Source: a virus
Length of the DNA: 64,000 bases
Reading direction: 5' to 3' (one strand)
IMG/VR virus record: IMGVR_UViG_3300036768_001863
Location: 62,001 to 126,000 of that record
This document shows positions 9,238-18,379 of the stretch, piece after piece; within the stretch, counting starts at the first letter, position 1; each line of letters opens with the position of its first letter. A program made the translations under genes and the position numbers. The notes under the pieces are model-generated. The model was not told the origin of the DNA and made no database searches. It saw only the letters and a list, made by a program, of their open reading frames with translations.

Positions 9238-10413
9238 TCAATAGTAATTCGAGTTCAACAGTCTGTTGATGTCGTAGGCGGCGTATTGCTGCGCCTGCTG
9301 CTGGCGTTTGCGTTCGTCCTTCTTCTGCGGGAGGATGTGTTCATACGTGAACGCCTGGGGGCGATAGTTAAGTTTAACTGGAGCGTATGGATTCATGTAC
9401 GCATGGTGGATCTGGTTCCCCCGTTGCTGGTAACGGCCTGGACCAAAATGTGACAGGTAGCCGAGGCTGTCGTCTACTTCGTCATCAAACTTCTGTTGTC
9501 CAGGTTGTGCCGGCTGAGCTGGTGGCTTCGCTGGTGGCTGCGCTGGTGGCTGCGCTGGTGGCTGCGCTTGCTGCATCTCGGAAGGATGGTACGTTACGTT
9601 CAACGGTATAGGAAATCGCATATTTTCGCTCTTACTCTCTGGATTACTCCTGTAATAAGTTTGCCAGTTGCCCGAACCTTTTGCGAGTTCTCGCAGTTCT
9701 CCGAGCCTTGATGTTGGAATAAATTCCATCTGCTGACTGCTCCGCAGGCTTTCTATTTGGTCATTCAGCACTTGTTTACGAAAAGGATTGGTTTCATTGT
9801 TGGCCTCAGTTTCCAATAAACGTATGGTTTCAGCAATTCTTTTGCCAACGTCCGATTTGCTGTACTCGTAGTCGTATTCCTTTTTTAACTTACTTAATGC
9901 CTTCTGTGCGCTATCCAAGTAATACTGGGCATTCACTGATCCGCCGAAAGACTTTGGTAGGGAATCTAGGAGGGTATAATCTGAACCAAATTCGTTTTTC
10001 TTCAGCTGATTTATCAAACGCAGCTTCTTGCTAATATCTCCCGCTGATCCAATATCACTGTATAGTGATCGAACCAACTCATTGTAACGCTCCATAGCGT
10101 TTTGGTAGGCTTCCTCCGCTGGAACCTCTTTGAAGAAAGGTGACAACCAGGGTGGCGGAGCGTCTTTTGCACCATATTTCAGATCACGATGAACGTCGGA
10201 TATATGGCCATATAATCCTGTGCCAATACCAGTAATCCCGAGAGCACCGAGTATTTTTCCGTAATGATTTCTTAAAAGATTAGTAGCAGAGCCAAGCAAT
10301 GGAATCCTTGGCCCTCTGTACAGAGCATCCTTGTACAGACCATTGCGGCGGCAGATGTCGTCCAGTGTGGCACGGCAGGCGAGCGCCAACCCCGCGGTGA
10401 GTTCCCTGTTCAT
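9238..10413 (-). CDS. Virion-like protein with Pro/Gln repeats, AT-richer than its neighbours
   Basis: 391 residues from the ATG at 10413 behind GAGGACGAAACC. The N-terminus has a hydrophobic Gly-rich stretch, ILGALGITGIGTGLYG. The middle is lysine-rich helix, and residues about 275-305 hold repeated QPPA units. The C-terminus is Gln/Tyr-rich. The stretch 9600-10330 is visibly richer in A and T than the genes around it, and codons such as AAA, TTT and GAT are frequent, which may mean recent acquisition. No enzyme domain seen. Confidence 0.6.
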   Translation of the reverse strand: MNRELTAGLALACRATLDDICRRNGLYKDALYRGPRIPLLGSATNLLRNHYGKILGALGITGIGTGLYGHISDVHRDLKYGAKDAPPPWLSPFFKEVPAEEAYQNAMERYNELVRSLYSDIGSAGDISKKLRLINQLKKNEFGSDYTLLDSLPKSFGGSVNAQYYLDSAQKALSKLKKEYDYEYSKSDVGKRIAETIRLLETEANNETNPFRKQVLNDQIESLRSSQQMEFIPTSRLGELRELAKGSGNWQTYYRSNPESKSENMRFPIPLNVTYHPSEMQQAQPPAQPPAQPPAKPPAQPAQPGQQKFDDEVDDSLGYLSHFGPGRYQQRGNQIHHAYMNPYAPVKLNYRPQAFTYEHILPQKKDERKRQQQAQQYAAYDINRLLNSNYY

Positions 10414-10483
10414 GGTTTCGTCCTCTCTTCCTTCAGGCATGGCGATTATAATCACCAGCGCCGGTAAGTTGCCAGCCTGGCCG

Positions 10484-13400
10484 TTACCAGCCAAAGGTCT
10501 CGCGGAACTGGCGTCTCCAGTGCAGGGGATTGAGCGCCGGCAGCGTTCTGCCGCCCGTGCCTGGAATGACCGCATTGCCTGTCAAATAGTCATCCCAGCC
10601 GGCCGCGGGACGCGAAAGAACGTCAACGATAAATTCAGTAGCATTGACAGCTCGGCGGAGGCCCTTGGTGTCCTTGGTGCCCTTCGCGTTCTCTTCAGCT
10701 AGCGCGCCAGCTAGAGCGTCCCTGACCAAGGTGGCCTCTTCCAGCATCTTCCCTCCCGTGAGCGGGTTCAGCGCTTCCTTGCGCTCCTCGTGACTGAACG
10801 GGTTGATCATCTTGTGCCCCATCGCCATGTAAGTGAGGGACTGGGTGGGCGAAAGTTTGGAACTTTCTATGACAAGCTGGGCAGGCGTCTTGGTCTTGGC
10901 AATTTCCACATCGCGGATGAATTTCTCTTCCTGTTGGCTCAAACTTTCTCCTCTGGCCTTCTTGGCCTTGAGCCTCTCTGCTTCGGGGATGTCCTTTTCA
11001 TGCAGTTGCTTCATCACGATCTTCTCGGCCTCCGTGGCAATGCCTTCCGCCTGCGCTGACATCGTCGTGCCGGCCGTGTGGATGTCCGCGACCGTCTTGG
11101 TAATGTTCTTAATCAGGTTCATGCTGCCTTCTGGGTTGTTGCTGTCCCGCTCAACGCGCGTGATCCCCTTGAACAGCCGGTGGAGCGAGTCGGCGACGAC
11201 GTTGCCCAGGGGGCCGTAATCCTTCGCACGCTCGTCTTCACTCAGCTGCAGTGCCGGCGTGAACGCGAAGGGGTCCACCGCGTTTCCACTCGCCAGCTCG
11301 CCTCGCCGGAGCCTGTCAGCCTGGTGTTTCCGGATGAGATTGCCAACGGCCGCCTGCGCCTCGAAGTGCTTGCCGATGTTCGACTCGGACGTCAGCTTGC
11401 TCTTGGCGGCGCCGTCGTCTGCCTGATCTTCGGACAGTGCCCGGTACAGGTCTTTGAAAAGGTTGTAACCCTCCACGCCCAGCTGGGCCCCTCCTTCCAG
11501 CATGATACGGCCGGTGTTGACGTGGTTGGAGCGAATGCCAAGTGCCGTGAGCAAGTTCATGCCCGGCTGCTGCCGCCACTTGTACAAGTCGAACAGGTCG
11601 GCCGTTCCCTGGATGGCCTTCTGGTTCTCGCTGCGGAACTTTCCCTCGGACGAGAGCAGCCGGTCCCAGCCGCCCTCTTGCCAGTCCTCCAGAATGTTGC
11701 TTCCGGCTTCGCCCAGGCCAGCGATAATAGCCGCAGGATTGACGACATATTTGCCTAGCCAGCCGGCCACGTTGAGCATCTTCGTGCCGCCGGACGTCAG
11801 TCCTCCCGCCGCGTTGAGGAGCCGAGCCGTAGTTCTTTCGCCCAGCAGGCGTTTCGCCACGTTGCTGGACGCTAGCCAATTCAGGGCCGTGCCGGTGCCT
11901 TGCATTCCACTGCCGGAAATCGAGGACAGCGCCTGCACGCCGGAAAACGGCAAGGACGCCAGGCTGACATAATTGTGCCACTTGAGCTGATTGTCGTCTT
12001 TCTTGCCTGCTGCCTCTGCATTATTGCTATTGTTTACGGCGGCGTCGCTATTGTTTACGACAGCATCTTCATGGCCACGGCCCAGGTCGAAGGCCAAGTA
12101 GGCCGGCGGCACAGCATACTGGTGGGGCGAGTGGGACGATTGGGAATACGGGTGGGGCAAGTGGGGCGATTGGGAGAAATCGTAGCTGAAGGTCCGCGGG
12201 CCGGTGACGTAGTCACCGTAGTCAGGCTGCTGCTGGCTGTTCTCGCCGGGACGTCCCGTCCCAGGCAGGTATCCTGGCGGCACCGGTCTGCCCTGTCCCT
12301 GCTGGCCTGGTCCAAAGGGCTGGTACTGGTACTGGCCGCGCACGTAGGGGCTCCGGCTGGTCAGGACATGGATCGCGTTCGGGTCCAGCAGGGAGCCGAA
12401 GCGGATGGCAGAGCCGACCAGGCCGCCGAAGCCAGAGTTGGGATCGTTCGGGTTGCCGCCGCCGCGGACAAACATGGCGGCCTGACGCGGATCGTCGTGC
12501 TGCCACATCATGGGTCTGCCCCGCGTGTACTCCCCCTGGTGCGGCGCGTACTGGTAGGGCTGGTACATGGTGGCGGGAGTGCGCACGACGCCGCGGAACG
12601 GGTCTGGATTCCGGACAGAGGTTGGGCGGGTGGCCCCGGCGGTATGGGAGTTCCCTGCTGGCTGTGCCGCCGGCTTCGCCCCGCCGGAAGGATTCGCTCC
12701 GCCAGAGGCCGCCACCGGCTTGCTGCTGTCCTTGTTGTCGTCGGCGGCGGACTTGCCGAAGAACTGCGCCTCCGCCTGCCGCAGCAGGGCGTCCGCTTCC
12801 TGCCGCTGCGCTTCCTGGTCCCAGGACGACTTGTACCAGCCGCGGAAGATGCGGGACAGCATGCTGCCGCCCTCGTCGCTGCCGGCAGCTGCCGGAGGAG
12901 GTAAGTCGAGCGCCAGGCCGTCCGTGGCTACTAGCCGCGGTGCCGTCTTTCGCCGCGCCCCTCCCCGGGCGCTTTCCTCCATGCCGTCGGGAACGGTCCC
13001 CGGCTCCGGCTGACGTACCGGTCCGACCAGGCCGAAGTCCGAGGCCCTGGCCAGACCCGGCACGAAGCTGGTGCCGGACTCGTCCCAGCCGCGCCCCCGG
13101 TGGACGGCCTCCAGCAGGCCACCCTTGATGCCGGAGCCGTACATGCGCGCCAGGACGTCCGGGTCGTGCTGGAGAGAGTACATGCCGCGGATCATCTCGC
13201 CCTGGAACGGCGGCGGCTCGTCATGGACGACTACCCGCCGGATGCCGAACTGCTGAAGTTCCCGGATGACGCTGGGACGGACCCGGGTGCCGATGGTGTA
13301 GTGCAGCACCGGCTTCTCCAGGTACTTGCCGACCGCGCGGCGCACGTCCAGCTCCTGGTGGCCGGCGCGGGGCTGGTAGTTGTATTCCAGCGTGGCGTAG

Positions 13401-15370
13401 GGCACCACGTCGTCCGGCAGGTTCCCGCCGAACTCGTCCGTCAGGCGGACGTGGTTGATAAGGCCGCGGGCCAGGATTTCCACGTTGCGGCGGTTGACCT
13501 TCAGCCCGGCCGACCGCATGGCGTCCGTGTAAGCCTGGACAAAGTAGCGGCGCCCCTCGCCGATGCCCTTGTGCTGCACGATCAGGTGTGGCTGCGGGAT
13601 ACCGTCACTGATGACGTCACCGGCCTCGACCGTGTCGCCAGGACGGACCCGCAGGTTGAAGCCGGCGCCGACGTAGTGCCGGGTGCCGTTGATCCAGACA
13701 AACTTGCCTCCGGCCGGAGCGTCCTCGATGCGCTCCACCGTGCCATCCTCGGTCGCGTGCGCTGCTCCGCCGCGGAACACCTTGGGCACCTGGATCAGCT
13801 GGTTAATGTACTGGAAACCGCTCACGGCCTTCTCACGTCCGGCCACGCCACCGCTGTGCTTGGCCGAAAGCTGCGCCTGCGACAGCGGCTCCGACAGGGC
13901 CTGGGCGGCGGTGAGGCCAACCTGCTCGCCGCGGCCAGGCAGAACGCCGCGTTCACGCACACCAACGTCCCGTGCGTAAACACCACCATCAGGACTGCCG
14001 CCCACCACCGGACTTCGCACAAGAATGCGAGCATGGCCTCTCCGCCGGATGTCCTTGAGAATCTTTGGCGTCAGCACCGTGTTCTTCCGGTACGGCCCCA
14101 CGTCCTGAGCCAGCAGGGCGCCCTCGTTGTCCGGGTCGTCCACGTCCACGGGAAGTCCGCGCGGCGTCGGGTCGTCCCGCGGGTCTTCCTCGTCCACTAC
14201 CACCAGGCGGTGCGAGACCTGGTTGAGCTGCTTGCTGTTGGACACGACCATGCCGTTGGCCAGCACGAACAGGTGGTCCGGGTGGTCCACTTCGATGTCA
14301 TAGGTCGGCCGCCAGCCGACTTCTTCCCGCCGCACCAGGCGGCACAGCAGGACGTGCCTGTCCACCGGCCGCCGCGGCTCCTCTCCGTACCCGACCCCGG
14401 CCGGGACAAGGGCCGGCTGCCGCGGCCTCGCCGCCACCAGGCGGAGGCCGGCAGCTGCCACCTGACGCAGCGGCAGCAGGAGGTAGGGACGTCGTCCTCC
14501 CGGCGGCGCTGCCAGGACACGGTGGTCCTCTGTCGCCTCGATGGTGATGGCGGCCCTGCCGGCGCGGAAGACGTACCGCCAGACCCGGCGGAGACCGTGG
14601 ACAAACAGGGCCCGGACCCGCGTGGGGAACGTCCGTCCCCGCCGGTCGGCACCGAGGACAAGGTCGCCGGGACGCAGCTGCTCGATGGGGACGGAAGTCC
14701 CTTCCGGCCGGCACACCTGCGTTCCTTCCGCCAGGCACAGGAAACCGGCGTCCTGCGTGGAAAACTTGGTCGCCATGACGCCCTTGCGCGCCCCGTAGGT
14801 GCCTGCCCAGTATTCGACTGGCCGGTAGCCCTCGCTGTAGGACGACAGGATCGGCAGAGGCAGCACGTCGTCGCGGTGGTCGGCGAAGAGCAGGCCGGTG
14901 CCGCGCAGCTCCGCCAGGTTCATGGCGTTGCCGCGCGAACCGGACAGCACCTGGAAGGCCAGTGGGTTTTCCTCCCGCAGCGATTCCTGGTAGACCTCGT
15001 CTGGAATCTTCTCGGCCGCGCGGCCCACGGTCAGGACCAGCAGGTCGTTCCGCTGCCGGTCGGTCAGCCGGTCGTCGTCAAGGATCTTCTTGACCTTGGA
15101 CCACAGTTCCCGTTGCTTCCGACGGGCAATCTCGGACTTGGCCATGTGCCGCAGGCCGAAGGAGAAGCCGCCCGTCTCCGACGCGGCCTGGCGGCCGATG
15201 TCCGCCAGGTGCTTGCTAACGTCGCGGTATCGCTCCGTATGCTTCCGCGCCAGCTGGCGCAGCAACTCCGCCATGCCCTTCTTGTCCAGGACACGCTGGT
15301 AGTCGCGCAGGTCTTCTGGCAACGTCTCGTTGACCAGGAGCTGCCCCATGCTGGTGCGTAGAACTGGCAT
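10484..15370 (-). CDS. rpoC: RNA polymerase beta' C-terminal part with intein, fused to a long virion-like extension
   Basis: 1628 residues from the ATG at 15370 (TGACCATG, just after the previous stop). Residues 1-211 match beta' (LLVNETLPEDLRDYQRVLDK, GFSFGLRHM, GYRPVEYWAGTYGARKGVMA). A 167-residue intein interrupts after TQDAGFL; beta' resumes with SKQLNQVSHRLVVVDE and contains VGLTAAQALSEPLSQAQLSA, the counterpart of the conserved GE.VG..AAQS.GEP block, then continues to about residue 795. About 830 further residues follow without a stop: a Pro/Gln/Tyr/His-rich linker, a Gly/Ala hydrophobic region (LLNAAGGLTSGGTKMLNVAG) and helical segments. That extension resembles nearby virion proteins, not any bacterial beta'. 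A virion-attached polymerase is inference. Confidence 0.85.
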   Translation of the reverse strand: MPVLRTSMGQLLVNETLPEDLRDYQRVLDKKGMAELLRQLARKHTERYRDVSKHLADIGRQAASETGGFSFGLRHMAKSEIARRKQRELWSKVKKILDDDRLTDRQRNDLLVLTVGRAAEKIPDEVYQESLREENPLAFQVLSGSRGNAMNLAELRGTGLLFADHRDDVLPLPILSSYSEGYRPVEYWAGTYGARKGVMATKFSTQDAGFLCLAEGTQVCRPEGTSVPIEQLRPGDLVLGADRRGRTFPTRVRALFVHGLRRVWRYVFRAGRAAITIEATEDHRVLAAPPGGRRPYLLLPLRQVAAAGLRLVAARPRQPALVPAGVGYGEEPRRPVDRHVLLCRLVRREEVGWRPTYDIEVDHPDHLFVLANGMVVSNSKQLNQVSHRLVVVDEEDPRDDPTPRGLPVDVDDPDNEGALLAQDVGPYRKNTVLTPKILKDIRRRGHARILVRSPVVGGSPDGGVYARDVGVRERGVLPGRGEQVGLTAAQALSEPLSQAQLSAKHSGGVAGREKAVSGFQYINQLIQVPKVFRGGAAHATEDGTVERIEDAPAGGKFVWINGTRHYVGAGFNLRVRPGDTVEAGDVISDGIPQPHLIVQHKGIGEGRRYFVQAYTDAMRSAGLKVNRRNVEILARGLINHVRLTDEFGGNLPDDVVPYATLEYNYQPRAGHQELDVRRAVGKYLEKPVLHYTIGTRVRPSVIRELQQFGIRRVVVHDEPPPFQGEMIRGMYSLQHDPDVLARMYGSGIKGGLLEAVHRGRGWDESGTSFVPGLARASDFGLVGPVRQPEPGTVPDGMEESARGGARRKTAPRLVATDGLALDLPPPAAAGSDEGGSMLSRIFRGWYKSSWDQEAQRQEADALLRQAEAQFFGKSAADDNKDSSKPVAASGGANPSGGAKPAAQPAGNSHTAGATRPTSVRNPDPFRGVVRTPATMYQPYQYAPHQGEYTRGRPMMWQHDDPRQAAMFVRGGGNPNDPNSGFGGLVGSAIRFGSLLDPNAIHVLTSRSPYVRGQYQYQPFGPGQQGQGRPVPPGYLPGTGRPGENSQQQPDYGDYVTGPRTFSYDFSQSPHLPHPYSQSSHSPHQYAVPPAYLAFDLGRGHEDAVVNNSDAAVNNSNNAEAAGKKDDNQLKWHNYVSLASLPFSGVQALSSISGSGMQGTGTALNWLASSNVAKRLLGERTTARLLNAAGGLTSGGTKMLNVAGWLGKYVVNPAAIIAGLGEAGSNILEDWQEGGWDRLLSSEGKFRSENQKAIQGTADLFDLYKWRQQPGMNLLTALGIRSNHVNTGRIMLEGGAQLGVEGYNLFKDLYRALSEDQADDGAAKSKLTSESNIGKHFEAQAAVGNLIRKHQADRLRRGELASGNAVDPFAFTPALQLSEDERAKDYGPLGNVVADSLHRLFKGITRVERDSNNPEGSMNLIKNITKTVADIHTAGTTMSAQAEGIATEAEKIVMKQLHEKDIPEAERLKAKKARGESLSQQEEKFIRDVEIAKTKTPAQLVIESSKLSPTQSLTYMAMGHKMINPFSHEERKEALNPLTGGKMLEEATLVRDALAGALAEENAKGTKDTKGLRRAVNATEFIVDVLSRPAAGWDDYLTGNAVIPGTGGRTLPALNPLHWRRQFRETFGW
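14237..14737 (-). other. Mini-intein in RNA polymerase beta'
   Basis: 167 residues from the Cys of CLAEGTQVCRPEGTSV to the Asn of FVLANGMVVSN, followed by Ser+1. Splicing block A (CLAEGT), block B (ATEDHRVL) and block F (YDIEVDHPDHLFVLANG) are present and no homing-endonuclease insert is visible. The exteins rejoin as TQDAGFL-SKQLNQVSHRL, equivalent to the bacterial beta' segment after GARKGL..T....GYL. The residue before the terminal Asn is Ser, not the usual His. Confidence 0.88.
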
Positions 15371-15372
15371 GG

Positions 15373-15792
15373 TCACTTCACCCACACCCTCTGGCCGTCA
15401 GCCAGGCGCAGGCAGCGCGACCGAGGGGAGAACAACCAGATGGTGATGCGCGGCTGGTTTGCCATGCATACCTCGCGGCAACGCCATACATGGTGCTCGT
15501 CCTGGCTGCTGGACACCAGCAACAGGACCACAGGCAGGCGTCGGGAGCGGGCGCCGTAATAGAGGGACTTACCCACTGCCTCGGCCCAGTCGGGTGCCCA
15601 GGCCACGGCGACGGCATGGTGAGGGGTCAGAAGGTCGATGCGCGTGCCGTCGTAGTTGCTTGCCCCGGCCTGGGCCGGCAGGCCGCTGGAGGTCAGGCTG
15701 GCTGCCAGGCATCCAGCCCAGTCCTCCTCTTCGGGAACGTTGCCGCCGGTCAGCAGGCGGCGCAGCCACGACCGGAAGTGCTGGAGCATCAC
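15373..15792 (-). CDS. PD-(D/E)XK-nuclease-like small protein, catalytic acid apparently lost
   Basis: 139 residues, ending 2 nt before the beta' C-terminal gene. Residues 50-92 (TRIDLLTPHHAVAVAWAPDW, then AEAVGKSLYYGARSRRLPVV) follow the pattern of small nuclease-like proteins that read R-D-hh-T...A.EVdwa.kW.EA.GQ.l.Ya. Here the usual acidic residue in 'EV(D/E)' is Ala (AVAVAWA). The fold assignment is pattern recognition without alignment, so it is tentative. If right, the protein is probably not an active nuclease. Confidence 0.5.
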   Translation of the reverse strand: MMLQHFRSWLRRLLTGGNVPEEEDWAGCLAASLTSSGLPAQAGASNYDGTRIDLLTPHHAVAVAWAPDWAEAVGKSLYYGARSRRLPVVLLLVSSSQDEHHVWRCREVCMANQPRITIWLFSPRSRCLRLADGQRVWVK

Positions 15793-15812
15793 GCCGGCCC
15801 AAAATCCGTTTT

Positions 15813-16637
15813 TTAGCTGTCCGCGGGCACCTGCCCGTCCGCTGGGACCGGGACCGCCACGTCCACTTCCTCCTGGTCCTGCTCCTGTCGGGACCGTCCC
15901 TTCCGGGACCGTCCCTTCCGGGGACGCTGCTCCGTGGTCGCGTCAACGGCAGCGTCCGCTTCCTGGACGAAAGAGGAGGGAGAAGGGACGTCCTCCGTCT
16001 CCGCCGCTGGCAGGTTGGCTGGATGCAGCAGGCATTCATCCACGGGGCCGCTGCCTGGGTCCGGACGCGGCTGCCCTCCGTCCTGCTGGGCCCGGGCCGC
16101 CGGGGCCTCTTCGGCCGGAGTGTAGGACAGGCGGCATTTGTGGTACTGGTCCTCCGTGATGACCTCGCGCGTCACCATCATTTCCAGGGCAGCGCGGGTC
16201 CGGCGCAGCAGCGCTCCGGCGCCATGCCGGACGTAAATGACCAGGCCGATAGCACCCTGGTGCAGCCGGGCCGCCGCTTCCTGCAAGACCTCAGAGATGT
16301 CTCCTTCCTCACGCACGACCAGGCGGTCGTCGCCTCCTGTGGGCCAGAAGGCGGTCCTGGCCGGCGGCGGCGCAGCGGCCGTCCGCTCCGGGCAGCGGTA
16401 ATACTCATCCGCCGAATAGAGGACGTCCGGGTAGCGCGTGGCCGGTCGCCTAGCCAGCCGGCAGGCCGGCGCGGGCCGCGCCCGCGTGTAGCACTCCTTG
16501 GTCACGGCCGAGACGTCGTTGCTGGCGTAATACCTGTCCGCGCTGCTCCGGTCGCGCCAGAAGTTTGTCCGCCGGGAAGGGATGGATCTGCGTGGAAGTT
16601 CCGGTGCCAAGGGCATTCCCTCCTTGTGTGCCTGCAT
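15813..16637 (-). CDS. Hypothetical protein with basic/acidic low-complexity tail
   Basis: 274 residues from the ATG at 16637. A second ATG at 16616 is preceded by AAGGAGG but only a few bases away, so the start is uncertain. The first half is Arg/Tyr-rich (NFWRDRSSADRYYASNDVSA). Residues about 110-165 look like a small folded domain (REEGDISEVLQEAAARLHQG, AIGLVIYVRHGAGALL). The C-terminal 100 residues are Pro/Glu/Arg-rich with a repeated RKGRSRKGRSR motif. Function unknown. It is one of five genes lying between the two beta' gene parts. Confidence 0.5.
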   Translation of the reverse strand: MQAHKEGMPLAPELPRRSIPSRRTNFWRDRSSADRYYASNDVSAVTKECYTRARPAPACRLARRPATRYPDVLYSADEYYRCPERTAAAPPPARTAFWPTGGDDRLVVREEGDISEVLQEAAARLHQGAIGLVIYVRHGAGALLRRTRAALEMMVTREVITEDQYHKCRLSYTPAEEAPAARAQQDGGQPRPDPGSGPVDECLLHPANLPAAETEDVPSPSSFVQEADAAVDATTEQRPRKGRSRKGRSRQEQDQEEVDVAVPVPADGQVPADS

Positions 16638-16676
16638 GGCAAGGGCCGTTTCCGCCTGGGATTATCACCCGTCACG

Positions 16677-16958
16677 TCACTCGCGTGGACGGGGTCCAGC
16701 GATCAGCTGGGCTCCCGGGGGTGGGCCCGACAAACGGATGCGGTCCACCACGGTCGTCTGGGAGACGCCGAGGCGGCGCAGCAGGCGGTTAAAGTCCTCC
16801 ATGCCCGCCATGCTGGCCGAGTAGGCGCCGTCCGGGCCGTAGTGAGCGGCGGCGAAGATCGGCGTGCCGTCGTCCGTCTCCAGGATGACCTGGCTGACCG
16901 GAAGGACCAGTACCTGCCCGCGGCCAATGCCGTCGAGCGGGATGAGCTTGGCGATCAT
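16677..16958 (-). CDS. Small hypothetical protein
   Basis: 93 residues. Its ATG overlaps the TGA of the preceding gene (ATGA), implying translational coupling. The first half is beta-like (KLIPLDGIGRGQVLVLPVSQ, VILETDDGTPIFAAAHYG) and the second is a short helix. No family recognised. Confidence 0.55.
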   Translation of the reverse strand: MIAKLIPLDGIGRGQVLVLPVSQVILETDDGTPIFAAAHYGPDGAYSASMAGMEDFNRLLRRLGVSQTTVVDRIRLSGPPPGAQLIAGPRPRE

Positions 16959-17785
16959 GCAGCGCCGCCCTTTGCCGCCCGTGCCGCCTGGCGGAAACGG
17001 GCAATGGCAGCCGCCCGGTCCTGCACGGCGCTGAAGCCACTTGTGTCAAAGGATGAGCCGTCAAAGGCGTGGCCGTTGCCGCGGTAGGCCCGGCGGTCAT
17101 GCGCCGGCTTCTCTGCCCCCGGCTTGCCCGCCGGCTGTATGCCCTCCAGGGGAGGAATGGGAGGGATCGCGCCCTCCTCGCCCCCTGCGCCGTCAGCAGA
17201 CGGGTCGATGCCAGGCATGGGACCGCCCGTGGTCGAGGCGTGGGCCAGGTTCGTGAGGTCTTGCTGGGTGGCGACCATCTCCGAGGCAGGGATCTTGATG
17301 CCGAGCTGGTCGGCGATGCGTGCCTGGATCTTCAGGATCGACAGCAGCACGGCGTTGGTGTCGATCTTGGGCTTGATGACGCCGCCCGTGTTGCCACCGT
17401 TGCCACCGTTGCCACCGTTGCCACCGTTGCCACCAGAACCGTTGCTCGACTGCATCTGCTGGATCTGCTGCTGGAGCTGACGTACCTGGTCCTGCAAGGC
17501 AGCCACGTCCGCGCTGTTGTCCGGCGACGGCGGTGGCGACGGCATGCCGCCCGCTGCCATCATGCTGGGGTCTGCCGGCATGCCGCCCGCTGCCATCATG
17601 CTGGGGTCTGCCGGCATGCCGCCCGCTGCCATCATGCTAGGGTCTGCCGGCATGCCGCCCGCTGCCATCATGCTGGGGTCGCCGGCGGGCACGAAGGCAC
17701 GCTTGTGGAACCCGCCCAGGTTCCGCCGTGCCATCTTGAGGACTTCAAAATTGACCAGATGGTCGTCGCGCGTGGGGGCGCCCAT
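16955..17785 (-). CDS. Low-complexity repeat protein with Gly-Gly-Asn linker
   Basis: 276 residues from the ATG at 17785 (GGAGC upstream). After a basic N-terminus it has four tandem copies of the 12-residue unit DPSMMAAGGMPA, then a short coiled-coil-like helix (DVAALQDQVRQLQQQIQQMQ). A run of GGN triplets follows, then a helical segment (AVLLSILKIQARIADQLGIK) and a Pro/Gly-rich acidic tail. This resembles flexible virion or internal-head proteins. Function unknown. The downstream 93-residue gene starts inside its stop. Confidence 0.6.
   Translation of the reverse strand: MGAPTRDDHLVNFEVLKMARRNLGGFHKRAFVPAGDPSMMAAGGMPADPSMMAAGGMPADPSMMAAGGMPADPSMMAAGGMPSPPPSPDNSADVAALQDQVRQLQQQIQQMQSSNGSGGNGGNGGNGGNGGNTGGVIKPKIDTNAVLLSILKIQARIADQLGIKIPASEMVATQQDLTNLAHASTTGGPMPGIDPSADGAGGEEGAIPPIPPLEGIQPAGKPGAEKPAHDRRAYRGNGHAFDGSSFDTSGFSAVQDRAAAIARFRQAARAAKGGAA
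17543..17686 (-). repeat. Four tandem 36-bp repeats inside a CDS
   Basis: Nearly identical 36-bp units on the + strand (atgccgcccgctgccatcat...), each encoding DPSMMAAGGMPA. The unit nearest the 3' side is slightly diverged. A second in-frame repeat of gccaccgtt units (GGN codons) lies at about 17393-17431. Confidence 0.92.
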
Positions 17786-17877
17786 GTGAAAGCTCCATTT
17801 TTCGTGGTCACGTACCGTGTGGCCCAGTCTACCGTACCTTGCCGGGCGCACACCAGTCCGCTTCGTCCGCCGCCCCC

Positions 17878-18378
17878 CTACGACGCCCGCCGCGGCCGCC
17901 GGAGACGGCGCCACAGCCGGCGGAGCGGCCGGACGTAGTAGTGGCCGACGAAGCCGCGGACCAGGGGCCAGCCGAGAGCCCGGCGGACGTCGTTTTCCCA
18001 GGCCGTGATCGGGCACTCGGCCCGGCTGCACACGGACCAGATGATGGCGAAGCAGGCAGGAAAGGCCAGATACCACGGGGCGTAGAACGGGGCGACGCAG
18101 AAGGCGGCCGCGTTCGCGCCCACCAGGGCCGAGTGGAACAGCCAGATCGCGGCCCAGCGGAATATGAGCCACGTCCGCTGCCACTCCCGCTCCCGGACGG
18201 CCCCCACCTCCTCCGCTGCCCGGCGCAGCATGGCCAGCGACTGCCGGAGCGAGTCGTTCGTGCTGGTCTGGCCCACGGCCTCGTCCAGGGCGGTAAAGAG
18301 ACAGCGCAGGTCCGCGTCCGAAAGGTACTCCCGTGCCAGGGCCAGGATGTTGCTGGCCTCCTCGGTCGTTGTTGGCAT
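17878..18378 (-). CDS. Small membrane protein, unknown
   Basis: 166 residues. The ATG at 18378 is 1 nt past the TGA of the beta/beta' gene, with GGGAGG covering that stop, so the two are coupled. An N-terminal soluble helical part (about 1-65) is followed by two hydrophobic segments at about 70-115 (IFRWAAIWLFHSALVGANAA and PFYAPWYLAFPACFAIIW). The C-terminus is very basic (PLRRLWRRLRRPRRAS), which suggests two membrane passes with the tail in the cytoplasm. No family recognised. Confidence 0.55.
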   Translation of the reverse strand: MPTTTEEASNILALAREYLSDADLRCLFTALDEAVGQTSTNDSLRQSLAMLRRAAEEVGAVREREWQRTWLIFRWAAIWLFHSALVGANAAAFCVAPFYAPWYLAFPACFAIIWSVCSRAECPITAWENDVRRALGWPLVRGFVGHYYVRPLRRLWRRLRRPRRAS

Positions 18379-18379
18379 G

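Noticed and set aside
15800-15830. Repeated AAAATCCGTTTTTTAG also near 43897-43912 as a site of interest
   Set aside because: Only two copies in opposite orientation relative to the genes, each at a gene end; too little to separate from chance or a simple U-run.
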